Below are positions 36,935 to 44,768 of a stretch of 53,241 nt of DNA, piece by piece. Within the stretch, counting starts at the first letter, position 1. The number at the start of each line of letters is the position of its first letter. Below the pieces are notes generated by a model, which was not told the origin of the DNA, did not search any database, and saw only the letters and a list, made by a program, of their open reading frames with translations. A program made the position numbers and the translations under genes. This DNA comes from an uncultured Clostridia bacterium (GTDB lineage Bacteria; Bacillota; Clostridia; Christensenellales; CAG-314): positions 1 through 53,241 of the forward strand of contig CAMRUG010000010.1 of assembly GCA_947053925.1 (NCBI GenBank), in the 5' to 3' direction.

Positions 36935-36965
36935 TAATACCACAAAAAAAAGAGATTATGACAAA

Positions 36966-37430
36966 ATGGCTATATCTTCAGCACTGCAAGACAGATTTAT
37001 AGAACTTACATCTGATTTGGAAACCAAAAAGAAAACAGATATTGCGTCTATCATAGGTATAACTTATGCCACGTTTAGTAAAATTTACAACTACGGCATA
37101 GTTCCTACTGTTCCTATCCTTATGCGCATCGCAGATTATTTCGATATTTCGGTTGAGTATTTAATAGGCAATACTGACATAGACGCCTTTGTTAAATCGC
37201 CTAATCCTGCAACATTTCATCAACGATTATACGATTTAAGAATGGAGCGTAAAATTTTAACGGTTTACCAATTAGCAGAAACCATCCATATCCATAGAAA
37301 CAATATTGCCCAATGGTATAAAAACAATTCTATTCCCTTAATAGGAGAAGTCGAATTGATTGCAGACCACTTTGGCGTATCAATCGATTACTTGCTAGGC
37401 AGAACTGATGACAGAGAGCCTTACAAATAG
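36966..37430 (+). CDS. Double XRE-type HTH protein, paralogue 1
   Basis: A 154-aa protein with two XRE-like HTH domains in series: residues 1-65 (ASIIGITYATFSKIYNYG, then MRIADYFDISVEYLIGNTD) and residues 78-150 (VYQLAETIHIHRNNIAQW, then IADHFGVSIDYLLGRTDD). No other domain. ATG at 36966 is chosen because it gives exactly the length of the paralogue downstream, with AGAGA upstream; an in-frame TTG at 36930 would add 12 residues. The two genes are a tandem duplication, separated by 72 nt. Likely DNA-binding, though in XRE proteins paired with small RNAs a role in RNA control is conceivable. Confidence 0.82.
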   Translation: MAISSALQDRFIELTSDLETKKKTDIASIIGITYATFSKIYNYGIVPTVPILMRIADYFDISVEYLIGNTDIDAFVKSPNPATFHQRLYDLRMERKILTVYQLAETIHIHRNNIAQWYKNNSIPLIGEVELIADHFGVSIDYLLGRTDDREPYK

Positions 37431-37502
37431 TTTTTATTACTAAGGTCTACTTGGGCAAATACAAATTGCCTGAATTAAATTTATAATTGAAGGTTTTACT
37501 TT

Positions 37503-37967
37503 ATGTCTCTGTCTAAAGAATTTCAAGAAAGATTTATAGAACTTGCCGATAATATCGAAGAAACAGGCAAATCCCAAAGAGCGAAAATAATAGGTATAAG
37601 CAATACCACCTATTCTAACGCTTACAATTACGGCATTGTTCCCAAAACCTCGTCGTTAATGCGCATTGCAGACTATTTCAATATTTCTGTAGAATACCTA
37701 ATTGCCAACACTGATGATGAGCATTTTGAAAAATCGGCACATCCAAAACAATTTAAAGAGCGGTTGTTAGAATTACAAAAAGCAAATAACATATCCACTG
37801 TTTATGAACTTTCGCAAGAACTTCACATACACCGCAATAACATCGCTCAATGGAATCATTTGGATTGTATACCCTTAATCAATGACTTAATGATTATTGC
37901 AGACCACTTTGACATATCAATCGATTACTTACTAGGCAGAACTGATGACAGAACGCCTTACAAATAA
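37503..37967 (+). CDS. Double XRE-type HTH protein, paralogue 2
   Basis: A 154-aa paralogue of the preceding gene, same two-HTH layout: AKIIGISNTTYSNAYNYGIV with MRIADYFNISVEYLIANTDD, then VYELSQELHIHRNNIAQW with IADHFDISIDYLLGRTDD. The second HTH (recognition helix HIHRNNIAQW) is more conserved between the two copies than the first, where IGITYATFSK differs from IGISNTTYSN. That suggests different first-domain targets and a shared second. A terminator follows; the next genes are two convergent small RNAs. Confidence 0.83.
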   Translation: MSLSKEFQERFIELADNIEETGKSQRAKIIGISNTTYSNAYNYGIVPKTSSLMRIADYFNISVEYLIANTDDEHFEKSAHPKQFKERLLELQKANNISTVYELSQELHIHRNNIAQWNHLDCIPLINDLMIIADHFDISIDYLLGRTDDRTPYK

Positions 37968-37984
37968 AAATTGCAAAGAATGAC

Positions 37985-38013
37985 AAACGCCGTTTGATTT
38001 CAAGCGGCGTTTT
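37985..38013 (+). terminator. Terminator of the double-HTH pair
   Basis: AAACGCCG/CGGCGTTT stem (8 bp) with a 12-nt loop, followed by TATTATAC; ends a few bases before the convergent small-RNA terminator. Confidence 0.8.
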
Positions 38014-38017
38014 ATTA

Positions 38018-38196
38018 TACAAAAAGTGCCGCCCCTTGCGAGACGGCACTGTAGAATACCGCTCGCACGTTGCAACACGTTATCAATTTCTGTTAGGAAA
38101 CCCGATTAGCGATTGGTAAAACTACCAAATATTAGGGTTTCGCAAAAAGGGTATAATATACCCCTAGTATTGAAATTGATATTTAAAACGTGTTGC
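38018..38196 (-). ncRNA. Structured small RNA L (about 178 nt)
   Basis: Promoter TTGAAA (38226-38231), 17 bp, TATACT (38203-38208) predicts +1 at 38196, the G that opens a 10-bp perfect stem GCAACACGTT/AACGTGTTGC (38187-38196 with 38072-38081). It is extended by 9 bp ATCAATTTC/GAAATTGAT across a 6-nt bulge. Inside are hairpins GGGTATATTATACCC and TTGGTAGTTTTACCAA, the latter enclosed by GAAACCC/GGGTTTC. A 3' module follows, with CGGTATTCTACA and a terminator hairpin (38025-38050) plus T5. The loop CTCGCA can pair with upstream TGCGAG (pseudoknot). No ORF. Confidence 0.75.
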
Positions 38197-38202
38197 TAAA
38201 TT

Positions 38203-38231
38203 AGTATAACACAGACGTACTTTAATTTCAA
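38203..38231 (-). promoter_or_regulatory. Promoter of small RNA L
   Basis: TTGAAA, 17-bp spacer, TATACT; lies between the two RNA genes, immediately downstream of the terminator of RNA R. Confidence 0.78.
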
Positions 38232-38247
38232 TGGTTTTTTTATAATA

Positions 38248-38418
38248 GAAAAATAAAGTGCCGTCCCCTTGCGAGACGGCACTGTAGAATATACCGTTCA
38301 TCGCTTAGTCGCCAAACTAAAACCAAATTTCCCAACGAGAAAATTAGTACGATTACCAAGTATAGTTCTACCAATAACTATACTCGTTGAGGTAATTTTT
38401 ATTCGGTTTTAGTTTGGC
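38248..38418 (-). ncRNA. Structured small RNA R (about 171 nt)
   Basis: Promoter TTGACA (38448-38453), 17 bp, TAAAAT (38425-38430) predicts +1 at 38418, again exactly the first base of a stem: GCCAAACTAAAACC/GGTTTTAGTTTGGC, 14 bp perfect (38405-38418 with 38311-38324). An internal hairpin pairs CAACGAG with CTCGTTG and TATAGTT with AACTATA. The 3' module CGGTATATTCTACA plus terminator hairpin (38257-38283, 9-bp stem) and TTATTTTT matches RNA L almost base for base, while the 5' structures differ. GCGA ahead of the module can pair with UCGC in the terminator loop. Confidence 0.75.
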
Positions 38419-38424
38419 TTATTT

Positions 38425-38453
38425 ATTTTAGCAAAAACTATTATCTATGTCAA
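38425..38453 (-). promoter_or_regulatory. Promoter of small RNA R
   Basis: TTGACA, 17-bp spacer, TAAAAT; consensus-like. Confidence 0.8.
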
Positions 38454-38630
38454 CAGCAAAACGCATTTTGGAATTTGACAACAATTTTGCTTTAATATAC
38501 AAACAAAAAGCGCAAGTATGAACTATATCAAATTTTACAAAATACGCAGTTTAATGTATTAAATCAAATTGCGAATAATTGTCGGCAATCAAGAGCATAC
38601 TATCACTAACAAACTTTAGAGGTAATTACT

Positions 38631-38780
38631 ATGACAAAATCAAGACAAATCAATCACGAGTACTATGCCAATTACGAAACCTGCCGCAACCGTTTATTCG
38701 ACGAATACGACCCCGACGAACTTCAAATAGAAGACGAACACTTAAGTTACAAGGAGGCATTCGAGCAGGACGATGACTAA
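38631..38780 (+). CDS. Small acidic protein (49 aa), unknown
   Basis: A 49-aa ORF beginning MTKSRQINHEYYANYETC and ending in DDD, strongly acidic in its second half (DEYDPDELQIEDEH). AGAGG lies 8 nt before the ATG. The stop overlaps the start of the next gene by 8 nt, so the pair is almost surely cotranslated. Low size, acidity and coupling suggest an antitoxin-, adaptor- or DNA-mimic-like partner of the downstream helical protein, but no homology is recognised. Confidence 0.68.
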   Translation: MTKSRQINHEYYANYETCRNRLFDEYDPDELQIEDEHLSYKEAFEQDDD

Positions 38781-39282
38781 ACAAAAAAACAACGCCACAG
38801 AACAGGAACAAACAAAACAGAAAACAGAACCCACAACGGAAAACAACTGCGACGTTGAAAAGACGCGTCAGGATATTTCCGATTTGTACAAAAACGTTAC
38901 AATGGCGCAAAACAGCATAAAAACGCTTTTGCCCTATGTAGAAAAACAGGAAATAACAAAAATACTGCACAAGCAGGTAGAACAGTACGACCACTATATC
39001 GAACAGATAGGCACGCTGGGCGAAAATCTCAATTTTGACCCCACGCCTGCGCCCAAAATGTTTATTGCTATGGCGAATATGGGCATACGCGCCAAAATGA
39101 TGACGGACAAGAGCATTACTCACGTTGCAAAAATAATGCTTCAAGGCACACTGAACGGAATAATAGATTTGTACCGTATGATGCGCGAAAACGAAAGCGT
39201 ACACCCCGACGTAGCGTTGCTTGAAAAACAAGTTCTGCGTTACGAAGAAGGCTGTTTTGAATCGATGAAATCGCTTTTATAA
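38773..39282 (+). CDS. Helical protein of 169 aa, unknown
   Basis: Not recognised. After a polar Gln/Thr/Glu/Lys-rich tail (1-28), four long helices can be predicted (about 29-58, 61-85, 97-135, 144-168) with conserved-looking KTLLPYVEKQEITKILHKQ and MLQGTLNGIIDLYRMMRE, reminiscent of a four-helix bundle. No signal peptide or membrane segment, no Cys motif. The start lies inside the preceding 49-aa ORF. A strong terminator follows. Confidence 0.75.
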   Translation: MTKQKNNATEQEQTKQKTEPTTENNCDVEKTRQDISDLYKNVTMAQNSIKTLLPYVEKQEITKILHKQVEQYDHYIEQIGTLGENLNFDPTPAPKMFIAMANMGIRAKMMTDKSITHVAKIMLQGTLNGIIDLYRMMRENESVHPDVALLEKQVLRYEEGCFESMKSLL

Positions 39283-39302
39283 ATCTACTTGACTAAAATA
39301 TA

Positions 39303-39328
39303 ACAGCCCTGCCGATTTCGGCAGGGCT
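39303..39328. terminator. Bidirectional-looking terminator between convergent genes
   Basis: Perfect 10-bp stem AGCCCTGCCG/CGGCAGGGCT with ATTT loop; AT-rich tails on both sides. Located between the helical-protein gene (+) and the GH2 gene (-). Confidence 0.75.
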
Positions 39329-39396
39329 ATAAAATTACAAATTTTCAACTTATTACAGTCAGCGGTATATTAAATTACTGCAATTTTCCGTATCAA

Positions 39397-41694
39397 TCAC
39401 ACTACTTCAAACTCAACTTCAATATCGTCAACGTACAGCGTTCCTTTACCCTTTTTACCGACAGTTTTAACGTAAGTACCGAACATACCTCCCTGAAGCG
39501 CGATAACGTCGTCGCCGATAATTTCTATTGCTCCTTCCGCGCGTAATTTTACCGCTTTGTTTACATAGGGGCAAACGTTACCGTTTTGGTCGCGCGCTAC
39601 TATCGATACTGCCGCCACGTCGTAACTGTTTGTTTCGTGTAACGTAGTCGATGACGGAGTAACGTCAAGCGAATACCCGTAAAAACTGCCTACCGTTTTT
39701 TGTGCTACTAACTTGCCGTCTTTGTACGCTTCGATTACCAGTTCGTTTGCCTTGCCGCCCCAGTTGTTGTCGTACTTGCCGTACAGTTCCATTACTTTGT
39801 TCATAGACAGTTTTTGAGATACCATAACCTGCGCTATTGCCAACTTGTACTTTGACGGCAGAAAGTTAAACCCGTACTTGCGTACGGCGGCAAGACAGCG
39901 TTTTGTTTTGTCGGAATTACGTTTGCTGAAACCCTCTTCCGTTATAAGCCTGTCGCCGATTAAGTCGTCAATTAAAATGGGCGCATTGTGCATATTTTTG
40001 TAGGGAGAATCCTTGTGGGTATAATTGCGGATAAACTGTCCGCCCTTGTATACCTTGATTGTATCTGCATTTGTAAGTATGTACATATCTCCGACAACGC
40101 CCTCGGGATAGTCGCCTATATCGGCGGTAAAGCACGCTTCTAAATAGGGTTCTTTCCCCATTGCAGAAAACACTCCGCTTGCCCATTTGGGATTGCGGAA
40201 CATATCCAAAACGCCGTGATAGCAAATTCTGTCGCCGCTGCCGAAATCCTTGTGCGTGTTGTAGTCGAACATACACCACCCGAAACTGCCGCAGGTTTTA
40301 TCCGCACCGAACACGTCGTCCAGCATTTTGGCGTATCTTAGCGTGTGAATTAACCTGTGCGGAGAATCGTCAAATGACTTTGTCGGGTACATATGTCCGT
40401 TATATTCCGTTACAAGATACGGCGCGTTTTTAGGGCAGATACCGCGCCTGTCGCTTGCGCCGTCTCTGTTAAAATCGTTATAAGTGTAAACGTCTTCGAG
40501 CAGATTAGAATTGCGGATATATCGTACACCGCCCGTCTGGCGGGTAGTATCCAGACTTCGCGCTACCGCATTTGTTTTAGTATACAGTTCGTTGTCGTCC
40601 TGCGATTCGTTAATGCGCACGCCCCACAAAATAACAGACGGATGATTGCGGTACTGAGTAACCATTTCGCGCACGTTTTCTACGGTCTGCGCTTTCCAGT
40701 CGTCGTCTCCTATATGCTGCCAACCGGGAATTTCGGTAAAGACAAGCAAACCCAAACGGTCGCACTCGTCTACAAAATAATGCGACTGCGGATAGTGAGA
40801 CGTCCGCACGGCGTTTACGCAGAGTTTGTTTTTGAGTATTTGCGCGTCCTGCCGCTGCATACTTTCCGGCATTGCGTAGCCTACATAGGGATAACTTTGA
40901 TGACGGTTAAGCCCTACAATTTTTACTTTACTGCCGTTAAGGTAAAAACCGTCTTGCTTAAACTCTGCCTTGCGCACGCCGAAAGCGGTTTTGTATTCTT
41001 CGCCGTCGGACACAAGTTTTAATGTGTACAATTTGGGATTGTTTATATCCCACAACTGCAACTTTGCAGGCAAACTCAGCGTGATATTCGGCACGTTTGC
41101 AGTGTAGCAACAGGAATACGCAACGCTGTCGCCGTCGGATATTTCCGCGCGCAGTTGACATTCGCCGTTAAAATTGCCGAAAGCAATTTCGACTTCTACA
41201 GGCTTGTCTGGATACGCCTTTACAAAAGCGTCGGCAACGTAAACGCCGTTATACTCCTGCAAATAGACGTCGCGGTAAATTCCGCCGTAGGTTAAATAGT
41301 CGATTACAAAACCGAAAGGCGGCTGATTTAGACTTTCGCGGCTATCGACTTTTACTACTACCTGATTGTCGCCGTCCTTTATATAGCCGCTTATATCCGC
41401 AGTAAAAGCCGTATATCCGCACTTGTGAGACACTGCAAGTTTGCCGTTTACATACACTTCGGCATAATGCGCTACCGCTTCAAAGATAAGCAAATACGTT
41501 TTGCCGACTGTATTTTGCAAATGCAGATTGCGTTTGTAACCCGACACAAACTGATAAATACTTTCGTCAAAATTGTTAAACGGAGTAACGACGTTTGTAT
41601 GCGGCACGCGCACGCTTTCGCCGGTAATACTTCCGAATATATCATCAGTCCAACTTTTAAAATACTGCCAACCGTCATTGAGATAAGTTTTCAT
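39397..41694 (-). CDS. Glycoside hydrolase family 2 (beta-galactosidase/glucuronidase-like)
   Basis: A 765-aa retaining glycosidase. The N-terminal jelly-roll sugar-binding domain (about 5-150) and beta-sandwich (150-240) precede the TIM barrel (245-510), followed by C-terminal Ig-like domains. The acid/base Glu363 lies in HPSVILWGVRINES and the nucleophile Glu430 in LVTEYNGH. Also typical are GLNRHQSYPYVG and VRTSHYPQS. No signal peptide, so probably cytoplasmic, acting on imported oligosaccharide. Specificity within GH2 is not decidable. ATG with AAGGG upstream and its own promoter. Confidence 0.93.
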   Translation of the reverse strand: MKTYLNDGWQYFKSWTDDIFGSITGESVRVPHTNVVTPFNNFDESIYQFVSGYKRNLHLQNTVGKTYLLIFEAVAHYAEVYVNGKLAVSHKCGYTAFTADISGYIKDGDNQVVVKVDSRESLNQPPFGFVIDYLTYGGIYRDVYLQEYNGVYVADAFVKAYPDKPVEVEIAFGNFNGECQLRAEISDGDSVAYSCCYTANVPNITLSLPAKLQLWDINNPKLYTLKLVSDGEEYKTAFGVRKAEFKQDGFYLNGSKVKIVGLNRHQSYPYVGYAMPESMQRQDAQILKNKLCVNAVRTSHYPQSHYFVDECDRLGLLVFTEIPGWQHIGDDDWKAQTVENVREMVTQYRNHPSVILWGVRINESQDDNELYTKTNAVARSLDTTRQTGGVRYIRNSNLLEDVYTYNDFNRDGASDRRGICPKNAPYLVTEYNGHMYPTKSFDDSPHRLIHTLRYAKMLDDVFGADKTCGSFGWCMFDYNTHKDFGSGDRICYHGVLDMFRNPKWASGVFSAMGKEPYLEACFTADIGDYPEGVVGDMYILTNADTIKVYKGGQFIRNYTHKDSPYKNMHNAPILIDDLIGDRLITEEGFSKRNSDKTKRCLAAVRKYGFNFLPSKYKLAIAQVMVSQKLSMNKVMELYGKYDNNWGGKANELVIEAYKDGKLVAQKTVGSFYGYSLDVTPSSTTLHETNSYDVAAVSIVARDQNGNVCPYVNKAVKLRAEGAIEIIGDDVIALQGGMFGTYVKTVGKKGKGTLYVDDIEVEFEVV

Positions 41695-41723
41695 ATTTCG
41701 CCCTTGTAAATTATATTAGTTAA

Positions 41724-41752
41724 AGTATATCTTTGTCCGACGCAAATGTCAA
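41724..41752 (-). promoter_or_regulatory. Promoter of the GH2 gene
   Basis: TTGACA (41747-41752), 17-bp spacer, TATACT (41724-41729), about 30 bp before the start codon. Confidence 0.82.
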
Positions 41753-41951
41753 TGCCAAATACAAAAAACAGACGGTATTTACCGACGGCAATAACGTTTT
41801 AACGGCAGAGACGTTTATACAAACCGACAAATTTTTTGTGTATCAGCATCTGTATTTTGCAAGCAAGCATACGGTTTGGCGAAATGCGCTTTACGTTACC
41901 GAAACAGACTGTCGGCATTTTCTTGCGAACAGTTAAATTATTTTAAATAAA

Positions 41952-41974
41952 AAAAACTGTTCCGATTAACGGAA
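41952..41974 (-). terminator. Terminator after the membrane protein gene
   Basis: Perfect ACTGTTCCG/CGGAACAGT stem with a 5-nt loop, followed by TTTTTT on the minus strand. Confidence 0.85.
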
Positions 41975-41985
41975 CAGTAAAAAAC

Positions 41986-42633
41986 TTATTTGCTTTTTGT
42001 TTCTGTTTCGGTCGATTGCCTGTTAAGCAATGCCTTATTCAGGACGTTTACGCACATTGAAACGCTTTCGGCATCAATTATTCCGCAAAGCAGTTGCGCA
42101 AGTTTTTGACGCTTTTCTTCTTCCGAAATATCTTCGGAATAAATTTTAAGCGCGTTTGCCGACACTAATTTTACCTCGGAAATAAAGTCCTGCAAGGTAA
42201 GCGTTTTGTCTAACAACTGCTTACGCGCGTTGCCGTAATACAGCAACTGAGTATAAAACATTCCGAACACGTCGTCCTTTAAAAGGCTGTTGAGACTTTT
42301 GCCCGACATAGACGAAACCAACTTGAAAAGCGCAGTTGAAAGCGCCCCTATGGTAGCCGAATTAACTGCAAGATTTGCTGCGATTTTAAAATCGAAGTAT
42401 CTTATGCCTTTAATGCCGAACACGTCTAAAACGGCAAATGCCGCCCCGAAAATAAAGGGCAGCACCACTGCAAAATCGAATTTGTGCTGTATATCCACCT
42501 TTACTTTGTTTACAAACAGTTTTTTTGTTACCTGCGTTAATAAGCAGGTTGCTACCGCGTATAATACAAAAAACGCGTTGTCGCCCTCTTTCAATAAATT
42601 AAAAAGCGACTCGATAAAAATTTCAAAATCCAT
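41986..42633 (-). CDS. Membrane protein with cytoplasmic helical tail, unknown
   Basis: Not recognised. A 215-aa protein with three membrane helices in the first half (about 21-42, 50-70 and 80-102) and a soluble helical tail (about 105-200, with KIYSEDISEEEKRQKLAQLL). A short first segment and polytopic N-terminus recall phage-like holin or toxin-export accessory proteins, but there is no phage context. ATG at 42633 with AAGGAG about 12 nt upstream is preferred to 42702, where the extra residues look like leader. Confidence 0.7.
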   Translation of the reverse strand: MDFEIFIESLFNLLKEGDNAFFVLYAVATCLLTQVTKKLFVNKVKVDIQHKFDFAVVLPFIFGAAFAVLDVFGIKGIRYFDFKIAANLAVNSATIGALSTALFKLVSSMSGKSLNSLLKDDVFGMFYTQLLYYGNARKQLLDKTLTLQDFISEVKLVSANALKIYSEDISEEEKRQKLAQLLCGIIDAESVSMCVNVLNKALLNRQSTETETKSK

Positions 42634-42943
42634 AACTCCGTATTTCTCCTTATTTGATTTGATAAAGAAACACAGTCCCCAGATTTCTTTGCGCAAAATC
42701 AACCGTCCCCGCGATTGATTTTACAGTACCGCAAATTACAGACTTTAACAAAGCCGTCAATTACGGTACAGTTAAATTGTACCACACAAAACGATAATTG
42801 CAAGTTTTTGTCTCACGCACAATTTTTAACAAACCGCAAATATTTAAGTAAAATTGTCCCCAAAGCCAAACTGCCGATTGAACGTAAAAATCCGTTTTTT
42901 GTTACGATTTTACTCATTTAATTTTTTGTTGAAAAGTTATAAT

Positions 42944-42978
42944 AAAAAAGTTTGCGGAACGAAGCTGCAAACTTTTTT
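42944..42978 (-). terminator. Terminator of the sigma/anti-sigma operon
   Basis: Twelve-bp stem pairing AAAAAAGTTTGC with GCAAACTTTTTT, 11-nt loop, T-rich on both ends, so usable in both directions. The rest of 42634-43067 holds no gene. Confidence 0.82.
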
Positions 42979-43067
42979 GCAATATGGGAGATTTTAAAAT
43001 TATTCAAATTTCAACAATGCGCCGAATAAAACTGATTTTTTAGTTTATCAAACGCTGAAATTTAAAA

Positions 43068-44768
43068 TTATTGCCACATAGGATTGTGCATCGGTCCGCC
43101 GTGAGGTCCTTTTCCGAAAACGTTGCCCCAACGGTCAAATTCCAATTCGTACTGATTGCCGTCGTGCTCAAAGCCCCAATGAAAGTCGTCGTGATCGAAA
43201 TTTACGTCATCTTCCCAAAACTTATCGAACATTTCAAAGAACTCGTCGTCATCGATGTCAAACATATCTTGCATTTGGTCCTTTATGTTTTCCTTTACGG
43301 CGTCTTCGTAAGAAACGGCATCGCCTCTGCTGATTGTTTTTGTAATAGCGTCGATATAGTAAGTGTACTGAATACCGTTGTTTACAAAACTTACCGTGTA
43401 AGTCAAACCGTCGTTGGTCTTTTGCGTTGTTACGCGGTATCTGTTCAATTTGTCGAGCCTTGTAAAGTTGTCGGGGTTGTTTTCGAAAAACCACTCGTCA
43501 ACATCCTTTCTTTCGAGGTAATTGTTAATCGACGATACGTTTAACAATTCGTAATACTGATGAAGTACAGTTCCGTCGTTGGCAATTTCGTATGCAAAAT
43601 ACTTGTCTCCGCTGACGAAATTTATTTCGTACACTTTGCTTTGCCTGTTATAACGGTAGTAATGGGATTCGTCTATATACAAGTTATCCTGTACGTCGTC
43701 AGCCGAAACGCCTGCGTTTTCAAGAGCGAAGTTCAGCACTTCTTCTTCCGTCATTAAAGCAGCGGTACTGTCGGGTTTAAATCCGCCTATAAGTTGCTTG
43801 CCCCACGCTATTACCGCGCCGTCCTTTGCGGCAATTTCAAAAGCGTATTTATAATCTCCGTATACAAACTCTACAGCATACAATATGATTCCGTCTTCAA
43901 AATCTAATTTGCATTTTAATTTGTTTATTTGTTCGCTGTCGGCAGTCAGATTTTCGTCAACTAACGCAAGAGAAGTACTTATTGCCGCTTGTTCGCCGAT
44001 ATATCCGCCCGTACTTGCCGCGCCGTCCTGATCTACGTCGTCAACGGCAATATCCAATTCCGTAAGCAGTACGGACAAGTCGTTTACCGTCAGTTCAACA
44101 AGTTGCTCTACCGTATATTCGCTTTGCGAAGATATTTTGTGTATGAGTTGCGCCTTGCCGAGCGAAATTTTGTAAGATTTGGCAATTGCGGCAACTTCGT
44201 CGTCGTCTTGCAGCCACTGTTTAACGACAGACGCGTCTATTTGCATTTGTTTGAACATTACGCTTATTTCATCCGCTACAATGTTGGCAAGTTCGGCGTA
44301 AGAACTTTTGGCCGAATCGACGGATACCAGTACGGAGTTGGCAAGTTCGGTAAGGTATCCTTGACGGAGCATCGAACCGATAAGCGCGTTTACGCATACT
44401 TTAAGATCGCAGCCTTTAAAATTCATATCGCTTATGATATTTGCGCCGTCTTCGTTTAACGCCGTTACTTCTACCACTTTGTTTTTGCGGTTAAGCTGAA
44501 TCTGCACACTGGGGTTGACGTCCAGCGAAACGGTAGACGCCGACGCGCTTTGAAAACCGAAAATACCGCCGCCTACCACTGCCGTAACTACCAGCACAAG
44601 CGCCAGACAGCAGGTTGCAATCTTCCAAAACATATTGTGATTAGCGCGCCTGTTTGACGTCCTGTTTACAACGCGGCCTTCGCAAGACGATTGAATTTTG
44701 TCAATCATATCAGGAGTTGCATTGCTGAAACTGTTTTTTATTTTTTGTTCTATGTTTTTTTTGTTCAT
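43068..44768 (-). CDS. RsgI-like anti-sigma factor with PepSY-type repeats
   Basis: A 566-aa single-pass membrane protein: cytoplasmic head (1-45), membrane helix (about 48-70), then an ectodomain. Directly after the membrane come ASTVSLDVNPSVQIQLN and VVEVTALNEDG, the signature of the RsgI extracytoplasmic domain. PepSY-like repeats follow (YEINFVSGDKYFAYEI, TYTVSFVNNGIQYTYYI). The C-terminus is Asp/His-rich (DDVNFDHDDFHWGF), perhaps metal-binding. Its ATG overlaps the sigma gene stop by 4 nt. Known RsgI proteins partner SigI; here the partner is an ECF-type sigma. Confidence 0.85.
   Translation of the reverse strand: MNKKNIEQKIKNSFSNATPDMIDKIQSSCEGRVVNRTSNRRANHNMFWKIATCCLALVLVVTAVVGGGIFGFQSASASTVSLDVNPSVQIQLNRKNKVVEVTALNEDGANIISDMNFKGCDLKVCVNALIGSMLRQGYLTELANSVLVSVDSAKSSYAELANIVADEISVMFKQMQIDASVVKQWLQDDDEVAAIAKSYKISLGKAQLIHKISSQSEYTVEQLVELTVNDLSVLLTELDIAVDDVDQDGAASTGGYIGEQAAISTSLALVDENLTADSEQINKLKCKLDFEDGIILYAVEFVYGDYKYAFEIAAKDGAVIAWGKQLIGGFKPDSTAALMTEEEVLNFALENAGVSADDVQDNLYIDESHYYRYNRQSKVYEINFVSGDKYFAYEIANDGTVLHQYYELLNVSSINNYLERKDVDEWFFENNPDNFTRLDKLNRYRVTTQKTNDGLTYTVSFVNNGIQYTYYIDAITKTISRGDAVSYEDAVKENIKDQMQDMFDIDDDEFFEMFDKFWEDDVNFDHDDFHWGFEHDGNQYELEFDRWGNVFGKGPHGGPMHNPMWQ

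Noticed and set aside
38018..38418. CRISPR array or type III toxin-antitoxin RNA
   Set aside because: Only two units, about 220 bp apart and with unlike bodies, no spacers, no cas genes, and no ToxN/AbiQ-like nuclease next door. Kept as an unclassified RNA pair.
38018..38418. 6S RNA
   Set aside because: Length and long rod are suggestive, but two tandem copies, branched interiors and a 3' pseudoknot-like module are not 6S features.
41733..41936. 67-aa plus-strand frame downstream of the GH2 promoter
   Set aside because: Starts with TTG inside the GH2 promoter -35 region, has no ribosome binding site, and resembles nothing I recognise; probably chance.
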